NCBI RefSeq assembly: GCF_014648315.1
Contig: NZ_BMQW01000002.1
Location: 310,001-374,000, forward strand
Origin: Shewanella ulleungensis
Lineage (GTDB): Bacteria > Pseudomonadota > Gammaproteobacteria > Enterobacterales > Shewanellaceae
Length of the DNA stretch: 64,000 nt
Direction: 5' to 3'
Shown: piece by piece, positions 36,516 to 45,958 of the stretch
How positions within the stretch are numbered: position 1 is the stretch's first letter
Layout: the number at the start of each line of letters is the position of its first letter
Program-made: the position numbers and the translations under genes
The notes under the pieces: model-generated
The model's database searches: none
The model's input: only the letters and a program-made list of their open reading frames with translations
What the model was told of the DNA's origin: nothing

Positions 36516-37940
36516 ATGAATAGCTTAATGTGGTTTAGGCAAGATTTGCGGGTCGCCGACAACCCAGCGTTACTGGCGGCGTGTGAGTTTGCAAAAAAAC
36601 ATCAAGGGCAGGTGAGAGCGCTATACATAGTGACGCCATCACAATGGGCACAACATGATGTAGCGCCTATACAAATTGATTTTATAGAGCGTCACATCAA
36701 TTTGTTAGCCCAGTCGCTTGCTGCGTTAGGCATTGCGCTAGATGTACTTCATTTGCAATGGTTTAGTGATACTCACACAGCACTAAACGAGTATCTACAG
36801 CAACACCGTATTGATGCGGTGTTTGCAGGTAGCGAACCTGAAATTAATGAGCGCCGTCGTGATGCACAACTCATTGAACATGGTGTGCCACTGACGTTAA
36901 TTAATCAAGATTGTGTTTTTGCAGCTGGCGATGTATTGAATCTGTCTGGTGACATGTACAAGGTGTTTACGCCATTTGCTAAAAAGTGGAAAAGTATTGC
37001 CAGCCAAAAAGCCATATTAACTGTTGCTGCACCGACTCCTGTAGCTGCAGCATTAGTATTGCCAGTCAATATTGAGTTTGATTGTGTAAAGCGTAGCAGC
37101 CAGCAATGGGCCGCAGGTGAGGGCGCAGCTAAGCGGATATTAGATCAATTTTTAGTAAATCAAGTGGCTGATTACCAGGCTGAAAGAGACTTTCCTGCGC
37201 TTGACGGTACGAGTCGTTTGTCGCCTTTTTTAGCCCTTGGTGTGATCAGCTCTCGTCAATGTGTCGCGGCAATTTTAGCCCGTTATCCTGAGGCTTTAGT
37301 TGACGATACCAGCCCTGCAAAAACATGGTTAAACGAACTAATATGGCGTGAATTTTATCGTCATTTGCTGGTGGCTTTTCCACGTTTATCAATGGAGCAT
37401 AACTTTAACGAGTTGGGCGATGGCATTGTGTGGCGTAATGATCCGCAAGAATTTAAGGCCTGGTGCGATGGCCAAACGGGTTACCCAATAGTGGACGCTG
37501 CCATGCGCCAATTAAATGAAACGGGTTGGATGCACAACCGCTTACGCATGGTGGTGGCAAGCTTTTTAACTAAGCATTTACTGGTTGATTGGCGCTGGGG
37601 TGAACGCTACTTTAGACAACAACTAATTGACGGTGATTTAGCGTCCAACAATGGTGGTTGGCAATGGTCGGCTGGAACAGGTTGCGATGCTCAGCCATAC
37701 TTTAGAGTGTTTAATCCTATGACTCAAAGCAGTAAATTTGACCCAGACACCAGCTTTATTAAGCGTTATATTCCTGAAATTGCCCGTTGGTCTATTAAAG
37801 ATATTCATGAGCCCAAATCGGTTAATGTAAATGATTTATTTGCACAGCCGGATAATCAAGGCTATCCCAAGCCAATTGTGGAACACAAAATGGCTCGTTT
37901 AAGAGCAATTGAAGTGCTGAGTGCATTAAAGCGCGGTTAA
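36516..37940 (+). CDS. phrB: Deoxyribodipyrimidine photo-lyase
   Basis: 474 aa, class I CPD photolyase: splits UV pyrimidine dimers using blue light through FADH and an antenna pigment. N-terminal MWFRQDLRVADNPAL; C-terminal FAD domain with LNELIWREFYRHLL, GQTGYPIVDAAMRQL, GWMHNRLRMVVASFLTKHLL, and NNGGWQWSAGTGCDAQPYFRVFNP. The start is ATG 36516 (GGTGAG upstream); in-frame GTG/TTG codons at 36501-36507 would add up to five residues. Confidence 0.96.
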   Translation: MNSLMWFRQDLRVADNPALLAACEFAKKHQGQVRALYIVTPSQWAQHDVAPIQIDFIERHINLLAQSLAALGIALDVLHLQWFSDTHTALNEYLQQHRIDAVFAGSEPEINERRRDAQLIEHGVPLTLINQDCVFAAGDVLNLSGDMYKVFTPFAKKWKSIASQKAILTVAAPTPVAAALVLPVNIEFDCVKRSSQQWAAGEGAAKRILDQFLVNQVADYQAERDFPALDGTSRLSPFLALGVISSRQCVAAILARYPEALVDDTSPAKTWLNELIWREFYRHLLVAFPRLSMEHNFNELGDGIVWRNDPQEFKAWCDGQTGYPIVDAAMRQLNETGWMHNRLRMVVASFLTKHLLVDWRWGERYFRQQLIDGDLASNNGGWQWSAGTGCDAQPYFRVFNPMTQSSKFDPDTSFIKRYIPEIARWSIKDIHEPKSVNVNDLFAQPDNQGYPKPIVEHKMARLRAIEVLSALKRG

Positions 37941-37975
37941 TTATTTCTCTGCGCAATCCCTAATAGCATGAAAAT

Positions 37976-38007
37976 AAAAGCCAACACCGACTTCGGTGTT
38001 GGCTTTT
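37976..38007 (+). terminator. Terminator of the photolyase operon
   Basis: AAAAGCCAACACCG / CGGTGTTGGCTTTT with an ACTT loop and further T's, 36 bases after the stop codon. Confidence 0.94.
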
Positions 38008-38156
38008 TTGCGTTAGATCACAGTATTGCCTACTTGATTTACATTAGCGAAGGGGAATGATTGAAGTAATGCTATAGGCAGCATACAATGGCGCTAATTA
38101 AAGATTTATATTCAATGCATGTTTAAGTCTTATTGCTTTCAACTCATTAAACGAGT

Positions 38157-39377
38157 GTGCTGCTTATGTTAAATATTGATGACCCTGCTGAAATTGATCG
38201 CACCCCTGCAATCTGGCGTTTAGGCTTTAGGCCGTTCTTTCTTGGTGGCGCTGTATTGGCTGCGTTGTACATTCCGTTATGGTTAATGGGTTGGTTTACG
38301 CCGCAATACAGTTTATTTAACAGTGAGTTTTGGGCTAATGTTGTGCCGTTATGGTGGCACCCCCATGAAATGTTGTTTGGTTTTGCAATGGCAATAGTTT
38401 GCGGGTTTTTACTGACAGCAGTGCAGGCGTGGACTAATCAACCGACGATTAAAGGCCGCAGTTTGATGCTGACATTTGGGTGCTGGCTCATTGCTCGATT
38501 AATGCTGCTTCTGCCAATGAATATTCCATTGGTGCTTCCTGCTTTATTTGACAGTTTATTTCTAGGCTTGAGTGCTTTTGCATTGTGGCGCTGTATTTAT
38601 CCAGTAAAACAATGGCGCAATATCGGTTTTCCGTTGCTGCTAGTGGTGGCTCTCGTCGTTAATCTCATCAGCTATTATGCGCTATATCAGCGCGATTTCT
38701 CGCTTTCAACCCAACTATGGCAGGGAATGATTTGGTGGGTTGCAATGATCATCACCATTGTTGGTGGCCGAGTTATCCCATTTTTTACTGCAATGCGTAT
38801 TCAACAACCGAAGCCAGATCCCATTAGTATATTAGAAAACACGTTATTATTGGCGATGGGATTATTGTTTATACAAGCGATAAGCCATTGGCTTCCAAAA
38901 GGGTTTGAGCAAATATTATTGGCAGTTGCTGGTGGATTACACCTTATTCGTTTTGCGCGTTGGCAAGCGCATAAAACGTTAAAAGAACCCATGCTATGGT
39001 CTTTGCATTTAGCGTATTTGTCTTTACCTATCACGTTGATTTTGATGGCAATCAATATTAATAACGAATATGCCTATCGCACGCTATTACACCTTTTTGC
39101 AGTAGGCGGTATTGCAGCATTGTGTTTATCAATGATCTCGCGCGTATCACTTGGTCACACTAGCCGTAATATTTATCAAGGTCCTAATATGGCATTTGCC
39201 TTTTTGAGCATTGCTTTAGCTGCAGTGTTTAGAGCGCTAATGCCTTTATTAATGCCGCAGCACACCCAAGCTTGGTTATGGGCTGCTGGGGCTTTTTGGT
39301 TTATCGGGTTTGGTATGTTTGTGTGGTTTTATGCGCCCATTTTAACTTGTCCACGACTCGATGGTCGACCTGGATAA
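38157..39377 (+). CDS. nnrS: NnrS family haem/copper membrane protein
   Basis: 406 aa with about twelve membrane helices and the NnrS signatures WRLGFRPFFLGGA (about residue 20), WWHPHEMLFGFAMAIVCGFLLTAVQAWTNQP (about 62) and GGRVIPFFTAM (about 203). NnrS proteins bind haem and copper and relieve nitric-oxide stress during nitrate/nitrite respiration. The gene is 42 bases upstream of nrfA with no terminator between, so the two are probably co-transcribed, tying NO defence to nitrite reduction. Confidence 0.92.
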   Translation: MLLMLNIDDPAEIDRTPAIWRLGFRPFFLGGAVLAALYIPLWLMGWFTPQYSLFNSEFWANVVPLWWHPHEMLFGFAMAIVCGFLLTAVQAWTNQPTIKGRSLMLTFGCWLIARLMLLLPMNIPLVLPALFDSLFLGLSAFALWRCIYPVKQWRNIGFPLLLVVALVVNLISYYALYQRDFSLSTQLWQGMIWWVAMIITIVGGRVIPFFTAMRIQQPKPDPISILENTLLLAMGLLFIQAISHWLPKGFEQILLAVAGGLHLIRFARWQAHKTLKEPMLWSLHLAYLSLPITLILMAININNEYAYRTLLHLFAVGGIAALCLSMISRVSLGHTSRNIYQGPNMAFAFLSIALAAVFRALMPLLMPQHTQAWLWAAGAFWFIGFGMFVWFYAPILTCPRLDGRPG

Positions 39378-39419
39378 CACTCATTTAATATCGATGATTT
39401 CTGGCTAAAGGCAAACTGT

Positions 39420-40829
39420 ATGATTAATTTATTAGTAGAAGTAATGATGAAAGCTTCCCGACCTTTGCGGACTAAGGTTGGACTAGGAGTACTTACTGTC
39501 GGGCTGGCACTATTAACCTTCACTTCTTGGTCTTTACAAAGCGCTGAAGTTGACCCAAACCAAATTAAGTTTCCTAATCAGTTTGACTCTTGGCAGGCAA
39601 CGGTAGAGCAAGAAGAGCGTGAAGACATGTTGGCGCAATACCCTGCCAGCATTATTCTATGGGCCGGTTCATCTTTTGCCAAAGAATATCATAGCCCGCG
39701 TGGCCATCAGTTCGCGGTAGCAGATGTCACTCATACTTTACGTACTGGTGTTGCAATAGCAGAAGGAGATAAAGGCTTATCTGCTAGCTGTTGGACCTGT
39801 AAAACCCCAGATGCTCCGAGATTAATGAAAGAAATGGGGATCGAAGGTTATTCTGGGGCTAACTTTGTCGATTTAGGCCGCGAGATTAAATCTGTGGTTT
39901 ATTGCAGTGATTGTCATATAGACGGAAGTGAAAAATTAGCGTTACCACGTCCACATGCTCAAGATGCGATGGCAAAAATTAAACTGCCATTTGATAAGCA
40001 AGACAGCACCATGCAAGGGGCACAAGTATGTGGCCAGTGCCATGTGAGTTATTATTTCCAACCAGAAAACAATAACAAGGTTAATATCCCTTGGATTTTC
40101 GGCAATACCGCTGACACCATCGAAAAGTACTATGACACCCGTCGTTTTTACGAATGGATCCACCCTATTTCGAAAACCCCTATATTAAAAGCGCGTCATC
40201 CTGAATTTGAGCATTGGAGCCGTTCTACCCATGCTAAAAAAGGGGTGACTTGCATAACGTGTCATATGCCTGAGACCAAAGACGATCAAGGTAATGCATT
40301 TACCGATCATAAAGTGGCTGGTGCAATGGATAACTTTGAGCAAGCCTGTTCTAGTTGTCATGGTAGCAAATCAGCCATGGTCAAAAAACTCGATAAAATT
40401 AAAGCCAATATTGATGCCAAAGCACGCAATGTAGAGTCTTTATTAGTTCAGGCACATTACGAAGCTAAAGCAGCATGGGACGCAGGCGCGACATGGCCAC
40501 AAATGAACGATTCTATTATGGCAATTCGCCATGCACAGTGGCGTTGGGATTTTGCCATGGCATCGCACGGTTTATATGCCCATAACCCAAAAGAAGGTGT
40601 TGAGTTACTCGACATGGCTACCGAGCAAATTACTTATGGCCGTGAAGCATTGGCAAGAGTATTGAACCAACTTTCGGTTGAAAAAGTGGAGTATCCAGAT
40701 TACAGCACCAAAGAAAAAGCCCACGCTGCTATTGGATTTATTGAGGCCGATGCGATTAAAGCAAAACAAGCCTTTATTAAAGAAGAGGTTGATAAACATT
40801 GGCAACCGGTAGCAAAAACCGGATATTAA
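39420..40829 (+). CDS. nrfA: Ammonia-forming cytochrome c nitrite reductase (NrfA)
   Basis: Periplasmic pentahaem enzyme reducing nitrite to ammonium with six electrons. 469 aa with a signal region (about residues 17-41). Haem motifs: the active-site CWTCK (about residue 124) with its Lys ligand, then CSDCH (about 162), CGQCH (204), CITCH (278) and CSSCH (310). The start may be ATG 39420 or ATG 39444 (MMKASRP). nrfBCD is absent; in Shewanella electrons come from the quinol dehydrogenase CymA. Confidence 0.97.
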   Translation: MINLLVEVMMKASRPLRTKVGLGVLTVGLALLTFTSWSLQSAEVDPNQIKFPNQFDSWQATVEQEEREDMLAQYPASIILWAGSSFAKEYHSPRGHQFAVADVTHTLRTGVAIAEGDKGLSASCWTCKTPDAPRLMKEMGIEGYSGANFVDLGREIKSVVYCSDCHIDGSEKLALPRPHAQDAMAKIKLPFDKQDSTMQGAQVCGQCHVSYYFQPENNNKVNIPWIFGNTADTIEKYYDTRRFYEWIHPISKTPILKARHPEFEHWSRSTHAKKGVTCITCHMPETKDDQGNAFTDHKVAGAMDNFEQACSSCHGSKSAMVKKLDKIKANIDAKARNVESLLVQAHYEAKAAWDAGATWPQMNDSIMAIRHAQWRWDFAMASHGLYAHNPKEGVELLDMATEQITYGREALARVLNQLSVEKVEYPDYSTKEKAHAAIGFIEADAIKAKQAFIKEEVDKHWQPVAKTGY

Positions 40830-40855
40830 TTTGCTGAGTTTAACCATTCAATCAT

Positions 40856-40882
40856 AAACGCCCAAGCTTAGCTTGGGCGTTT
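40856..40882 (+). terminator. Terminator of nnrS-nrfA
   Basis: AAACGCCCAAGC / GCTTGGGCGTTT with a TTA loop, 27 bases past nrfA. Confidence 0.92.
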
Positions 40883-41020
40883 TGCTCTGTGTTCTCGGTA
40901 TTTGAAATGGAACAACCATGATTAATCAAAAACACTGGACGCATTCTTAGTGGGCACTTATTAATGCGGGTTGGTATTACTGTGACCTTAATTGACACTA
41001 TTGTATCGCCCCTATCAAAG

Positions 41021-41048
41021 TGATCTGCATTTTGCCTTATTTCGTATC
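41021..41048 (+). promoter_or_regulatory. Possible ECF11 (ChrR-linked sigma) promoter of the lipid/stress operon
   Basis: TGATCT and CGTATC lie 16 bases apart, about 120 bases before the first gene of the operon. This resembles the TGATC...CGTA pattern I associate with RpoE/ChrR-type sigma factors that respond to singlet oxygen. The pattern is short and could arise by chance. Confidence 0.35.
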
Positions 41049-41169
41049 AAGATATAATTGAATTAGTATTGCCTTGGCAGCATGAAACACTTTTATCTTA
41101 TTGTGATATAAGGCATTGTTGTATATGTGTTTGCTTAAGGTACCGTAATGGCGTAATAGGAGTCTGTTA

Positions 41170-41673
41170 ATGCAAAGCGCACAGTCGATAGTTGATATTT
41201 CATCAGAACCGTTAACGGGTGCAAACGCAAAACCCACGAATGGTAATCCTGCTATTGTTGATGCCTTTATTGATATGTATCAGCAGCTTAATAAAGATAA
41301 TTTATTTTTACTGCGCCAAGTATATAGGGATGATATTGCGTTTAGAGACCCTATGCATGAAGTTAGTGGCATAGACGATCTGACTCGATATTTTGCCAAT
41401 ATGTACCTTAATGTTAGCCACATTGAGTTCAATATTAAAGAAGTGGTTGTGAGCCATAACAATAGCCAAGCGGCGTTATATTGGACCATGACGTACTCCC
41501 ACCCTAAGTTAAATAAAGGCCAATATATTCAGGTGGAAGGTATGTCACAACTTAAGTTTGATGACAAAATTTACTCACACCGAGACTACTTTGATTTAGG
41601 TCAAATGCTTTATGAACAGGTGCCTTTTTTAGGTGGTTTAATTGGTTTGCTAAAGAATAGAGCAGCAAAATAA
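41170..41673 (+). CDS. NTF2-like (SnoaL-fold) protein
   Basis: 167 aa. The NTF2-like cone fold is suggested by FIDMYQQLNKDNLFLLRQVYRDDIAFRDPMH, YFANMYLNVSHIEFNIKEVV and the C-terminal LKFDDKIYSHRDYFDLGQMLYEQVPFLGGLI. It begins the operon that runs to 47950 and overlaps the SDR gene by one base (TAATG). Function unknown; the gene recurs in ChrR-linked operons of marine gamma-proteobacteria. The first 30 or so residues are low in order. Confidence 0.85.
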   Translation: MQSAQSIVDISSEPLTGANAKPTNGNPAIVDAFIDMYQQLNKDNLFLLRQVYRDDIAFRDPMHEVSGIDDLTRYFANMYLNVSHIEFNIKEVVVSHNNSQAALYWTMTYSHPKLNKGQYIQVEGMSQLKFDDKIYSHRDYFDLGQMLYEQVPFLGGLIGLLKNRAAK

Positions 41674-42422
41674 TGGTCATGACAACAGCAAAATCACCTG
41701 CAGTTTTAATCACTGGCGCCAGCTCAGGCATTGGTTTAGCGTTGGCTGAGCACTACCTTGCTAAAGGCATGCAAGTGATAGCGTGTGGCCGTAACCGGGA
41801 GGCATTGCAAAGCATTAGCGGTGTGACGCCACTAGAGTTTGATATTACTGACAGCGCACAAGTACAAGTTGCAGCTACCAAGCTTAAGCAACTGCTGCTC
41901 GATAATCACTGGCAATTACAGCAAGTGATTCTCAATGCGGGTAGTTGCGAATATATCGACGATGCATTGCATTTTGACTCTGCCTTATTTGCGCGGGTAA
42001 TTAACACCAATGTGGTTGCTATGGGTTATTGTCTGGAGCATTTTTTACCGTTACTCGGTCGTGGTACGCAACTTGGATTAATGAGTTCAAGTGCGACTTA
42101 TTTACCGTTTCCGCGAGCTGAAGCTTATGGTGCATCCAAAGCCGCGATTAGTTATTTAGGTCGCAGTTTACGGGTTGACTTGGCCGAGCATGATATTGGC
42201 GTCAGCGTGATTTGTCCTGGCTTTGTTAAGACGCCACTAACGGATAAAAACGATTTTGCGATGCCAATGCAAATTACTGCTAAGCAGGCTGCCGTAGCGA
42301 TTTTTAATGGCATGCAAAATCAGCGAAAAGAAATTCACTTTCCGGGTAAATTTACCTGGTTACTTAAATTAGCGTCACTCTTACCTGAGTCATTGTTAGT
42401 GTCTTTATTAGCAAAAAAGTAA
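41673..42422 (+). CDS. Short-chain dehydrogenase/reductase
   Basis: 249 aa SDR: cofactor site ITGASSGIGLALAEHYL (about residues 14-30), NAG (ILNAGSC), and the catalytic Ser-Tyr-Lys set with YGASK (about 151). A hydrophobic C-terminal tail suggests membrane contact. Probably acts on a lipid-derived carbonyl or alcohol, given its operon. Starts one base inside the previous stop. Confidence 0.92.
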   Translation: MVMTTAKSPAVLITGASSGIGLALAEHYLAKGMQVIACGRNREALQSISGVTPLEFDITDSAQVQVAATKLKQLLLDNHWQLQQVILNAGSCEYIDDALHFDSALFARVINTNVVAMGYCLEHFLPLLGRGTQLGLMSSSATYLPFPRAEAYGASKAAISYLGRSLRVDLAEHDIGVSVICPGFVKTPLTDKNDFAMPMQITAKQAAVAIFNGMQNQRKEIHFPGKFTWLLKLASLLPESLLVSLLAKK

Positions 42423-42484
42423 AAATTAATCAGTCAATAAATCACTCTAAAAATGATTTGATAGCGTATTCCAAGGATTATTAA

Positions 42485-43753
42485 ATGAAAAACATCGCCG
42501 TGATTGGTACAGGCATTTCGGGCTTAACTTGCGCACATTTACTGAGCCGTCAACATAAGGTGACCGTTTTTGAGGCTAACGATTACATTGGTGGTCACAC
42601 TGCAACCGTTGACGTTGAAGTAGCAGGTAAACAATATGCGATTGATACCGGTTTTATTGTATTTAACGACCGGACTTACCCTCGTTTTGAAAAGTTAATG
42701 GCGCAGCTCAATATTAAGTCTATGCCGACAGAAATGAGTTTTAGCGTTAATAATGCCATCACTGGACTTGAATATAATGGTCACAATTTGTGGAGCTTAT
42801 TTGCCCAACGCCGTAATTTATTTCGTCCTAGCTTTTATAAATTTCTTGGTGAAATCGTGCGTTTTAACAATGGCTGTAAAGCGATTTATGAAGCCGACAA
42901 ATACCCAAGTACCACACTGGGTGAATACTTAGATCAAAATAATTTTTCCGCCTTTTTTTGTGAGCATTATATCTTACCAATGGGCGCAGCGATTTGGTCT
43001 GCCAGTATTGATGATATGCGTGGTTTTTCACTGCGATTTTTCATACGTTTTTTTCAACACCACGGCTTGCTCAATATTAATGACCGTCCTCAATGGTATG
43101 TGCTTGAAGGCGGGTCGCGCAGTTATATTCCGGCATTAACAGCTCCTTTTAAAGAACGTATTCACCTTAATTCGCCTGTGACAGGGATTATGCGCAATAA
43201 CGATGGTGTACAAATTCAAGTATCAAATGGTGAATGGCAACAGTTTGATGATGTGGTGTTGACGTGCCATAGCGATCAAGCCCTCGCCATGTTAACGGAC
43301 CCAAGCCAGGACGAAACTGAAATATTAGCACCGATGGCTTATCAAAATAATGAAGTGGTTTTACATACCGACATTAACGTATTGCCAAAGCGCAAAGTGG
43401 CCTGGGCCAGTTGGAACTATCGCCTAGACGGTGAAAATGAATTAGACATAGCGCAGCGTCCTGCCAGTGTCACGTACAACATGAACATTTTGCAGTGTTT
43501 ACCTAAAGACGCACCGACATTCTGTGTAACACTTAACCAAACTGACTTGATTGACGAATCAAAAATTTTGCGTAAATTTAATTATGCTCACCCAGTGTTT
43601 AATGACGCCAGCATGAAATCGCAAGCTAAGAAATCGCTAATCAATGGCAAACGCCATACTTATTATGCGGGAGCTTATTGGCATAATGGTTTTCATGAAG
43701 ATGGCGTTCGCAGTGCTGTCGACGTATGCAACTTATTTGGGATTACCTTATGA
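42485..43753 (+). CDS. FAD-dependent amine-oxidase-like desaturase/oxidase
   Basis: 422 aa flavoprotein: dinucleotide-binding GTGISGLTCAHLL and FEANDYIGGHTATVDV at the N-terminus, IDTGFIVFNDRTYP after it, and a C-terminal AGAYWHNGFHEDGVRSA. It matches the NAD(P)-binding protein that goes with DUF1365 and a cyclopropane-type synthase in many bacteria. A role in fatty-acyl oxidation or desaturation is inferred from that company, not shown by the sequence. Confidence 0.88.
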   Translation: MKNIAVIGTGISGLTCAHLLSRQHKVTVFEANDYIGGHTATVDVEVAGKQYAIDTGFIVFNDRTYPRFEKLMAQLNIKSMPTEMSFSVNNAITGLEYNGHNLWSLFAQRRNLFRPSFYKFLGEIVRFNNGCKAIYEADKYPSTTLGEYLDQNNFSAFFCEHYILPMGAAIWSASIDDMRGFSLRFFIRFFQHHGLLNINDRPQWYVLEGGSRSYIPALTAPFKERIHLNSPVTGIMRNNDGVQIQVSNGEWQQFDDVVLTCHSDQALAMLTDPSQDETEILAPMAYQNNEVVLHTDINVLPKRKVAWASWNYRLDGENELDIAQRPASVTYNMNILQCLPKDAPTFCVTLNQTDLIDESKILRKFNYAHPVFNDASMKSQAKKSLINGKRHTYYAGAYWHNGFHEDGVRSAVDVCNLFGITL

Positions 43754-44574
43754 CAATAACTTCATCGCCACAGACCTTACATAGCGGTATTTATACTGGA
43801 ACGGTCAGTCATCGCCGTCACGTGCCTAAAGCGCACAGCTTTGGTTACAAATTGGCGATGATGGCGATTGACTTAGATGAAGTGGATGAAATATGCGCAA
43901 CCAGTAAGCTGTTTTCTACAGACAGATTTACGCCACTTAAATTTAAGCCTAGCGACTACTTGAATGAATTAAGTAAACAGTTTGCTGATGCATTAGTGTT
44001 GCCGCCGACGTGTCATGGGGATGATGCGAGTGCGTTAAAACAACGGGTATTAGCTACTATTAAGCATTTAGGCGCGAGCCATCAGTGCGACAAGGTGATT
44101 TTTTCTGGGCAAATTCGCCATTGCGGTTTTTATTTTAGCCCAGTGAACTTTTACTTTTGTTACCACAACGATGAAATGCTCTATATGTTGGCAGAGGTGA
44201 GCAATACCCCCTGGAATGAACGCCATTGTTATCTTGTCGATATTACCAATACTACCCATACAGACAAGGTATTTCATGTGTCACCGTTTATGAATTTAGA
44301 TATGCACTATTTGTGGCGAATTACCCCGCCAACGAAGTTTTTAAAGGTGACCATTGAAAATCGCAATACCAACAACGATAAGCTATTTGATGCCGGTGTC
44401 GTGCTTAAACGCCAAGACATAAGCGCGAAAAGTATGCGGTGGTTTATGCTGCATTTTCCGCTAATGACAGCCAACATTATGCTGGGCATTTATTGGCAAG
44501 CACTCAAGTTATTTGTTAAACGTATTCCCTTTGTCGGTAAACAGCCGACAAAACCATCTAATCAACATGGTTAA
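43750..44574 (+). CDS. DUF1365 protein
   Basis: 274 aa. ATG 43750 overlaps the previous TGA (ATGA). DUF1365 features: SGIYTGTVSHRRHVPKAHSFGYKLAMMAIDLDE at the N-terminus, SPVNFYFCYHNDEMLYMLAEVSNTPWNERHCYLV, KVFHVSPFMNLDMHYLWRITPP. No known activity; found beside FAD oxidases and cyclopropane-type synthases, so a lipid-modification helper is inferred. Confidence 0.9.
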   Translation: MTITSSPQTLHSGIYTGTVSHRRHVPKAHSFGYKLAMMAIDLDEVDEICATSKLFSTDRFTPLKFKPSDYLNELSKQFADALVLPPTCHGDDASALKQRVLATIKHLGASHQCDKVIFSGQIRHCGFYFSPVNFYFCYHNDEMLYMLAEVSNTPWNERHCYLVDITNTTHTDKVFHVSPFMNLDMHYLWRITPPTKFLKVTIENRNTNNDKLFDAGVVLKRQDISAKSMRWFMLHFPLMTANIMLGIYWQALKLFVKRIPFVGKQPTKPSNQHG

Positions 44575-44671
44575 CGAGTAAGTAAAACAATTGTAAACCA
44601 AATGGACTGACGCAACGTATTGACTGTGAATATAGCGATATAGCTTACGCAGTGATGAACTGGAGACAAAA

Positions 44672-45907
44672 ATGGAAAATACAGCCACAGAAAGTAGCAT
44701 GGCTCAAGCTGGTTTATCAGACAGTCTTGCAAGAAAAATTTTATTACGTGCACTCGCACATCTTGCAGAAGGTCATTTAACAATTGTTGACGGCAACCAG
44801 ACAGCAGAGTTTGGCGATGCAAAAAGTGATGTGCATGCAACAATGCAAGTTATGCACCCTAACTTTTATCGTCAGGTCGTTTTTGGTGGCTCAATAGGTG
44901 CCGGTGAAGCCTATATTCAAGGTCACTGGTGCAGCCCAGATCTAACTAAAGTCGTGCAAGTTTTTGCTCGCAACTTAGCATTACTCGACAATATAGAGCG
45001 TTATTTTTCATGGTTAAGCAATGGTGTTAGTCGCTTGAAACATGTACTTAATCGCAATTCCGAAGCGGGCTCTAAACGTAATATTTTAGCGCATTACGAT
45101 TTAGGTAATGACATGTACCAACAGTTTTTAGACCCAGAAATGATGTACTCAAGTGCGTTATACCCCAATGACGACAGTACATTAGAAGAGGCGCAAATAC
45201 ATAAACTTCACACCATTTGCGAACGTTTAGATTTAACACCTGGTCAAACGTTACTTGAGGTCGGCACTGGTTGGGGCGCATTGGCTATATATGCAGCCAA
45301 ACATTTTGGCGTTAACGTCACAACCACGACAATTTCTGATGCGCAATATGACTATGCCGAAGCACGCGTTAAGCAAGAAGGTTTAGAAGACAAGATCACT
45401 TTGCTTAAACAAGACTACCGACTTCTCACAGGTGAATATGACCGAGTCGTGTCGATTGAAATGATTGAGGCGGTGGGTCATGAATACCTCGGCGGATTTT
45501 TTGAAAAGTTACAGCACTTATTAAAGCCTAATGGCCGTATGCTTATTCAGGCGATTACCATTGCCGACCAGCGCTACAATAGTTACCGTAAAAGTGTTGA
45601 TTTTATTCAACGTTATATCTTCCCTGGTGGTTGCTTACCTTCGGTTAGCGAAATGACCAAACACATAGCCAAAAGGACCGACATGGTTACTTGGTCTGTG
45701 AGCGACATGGGTAAAGACTATGCGCGTACATTAAAACACTGGCATGAAAATTTTGATGCGGCTTACGACAAAATCAAAGCATTAAACTACGGTGATGATT
45801 TTATCCGTATGTGGAAGTTTTACTTAAGTTACTGTGAAGGTGGTTTTTTAGAGCGCACTACCAGTACGGTCCACTTAGTTGCAGTAAGACCACAATACCG
45901 CTTGTAA
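44672..45907 (+). CDS. Cyclopropane-fatty-acyl-phospholipid synthase family methyltransferase
   Basis: 411 aa. SAM site LLEVGTGWGALAIYAAKHFG (about residues 192-210), the family motif HYDLGNDMYQQFLDPEMMYSSALY, VSIEMIEAVGHEYL and FIQRYIFPGGCLPS. It adds a methylene or methyl group to a double bond of membrane lipid acyl chains. In this operon type it may instead make methylated or furan fatty acids that scavenge singlet oxygen, as described for related Rhodobacter genes; that is inference. The usual E. coli Cfa N-domain is only partly present. Confidence 0.9.
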   Translation: MENTATESSMAQAGLSDSLARKILLRALAHLAEGHLTIVDGNQTAEFGDAKSDVHATMQVMHPNFYRQVVFGGSIGAGEAYIQGHWCSPDLTKVVQVFARNLALLDNIERYFSWLSNGVSRLKHVLNRNSEAGSKRNILAHYDLGNDMYQQFLDPEMMYSSALYPNDDSTLEEAQIHKLHTICERLDLTPGQTLLEVGTGWGALAIYAAKHFGVNVTTTTISDAQYDYAEARVKQEGLEDKITLLKQDYRLLTGEYDRVVSIEMIEAVGHEYLGGFFEKLQHLLKPNGRMLIQAITIADQRYNSYRKSVDFIQRYIFPGGCLPSVSEMTKHIAKRTDMVTWSVSDMGKDYARTLKHWHENFDAAYDKIKALNYGDDFIRMWKFYLSYCEGGFLERTTSTVHLVAVRPQYRL

Positions 45908-45958
45908 TAAATGTTGCTCGCACTCTGCGAGCAAGCTTGCTTGTGCGACGAGGTAGTT

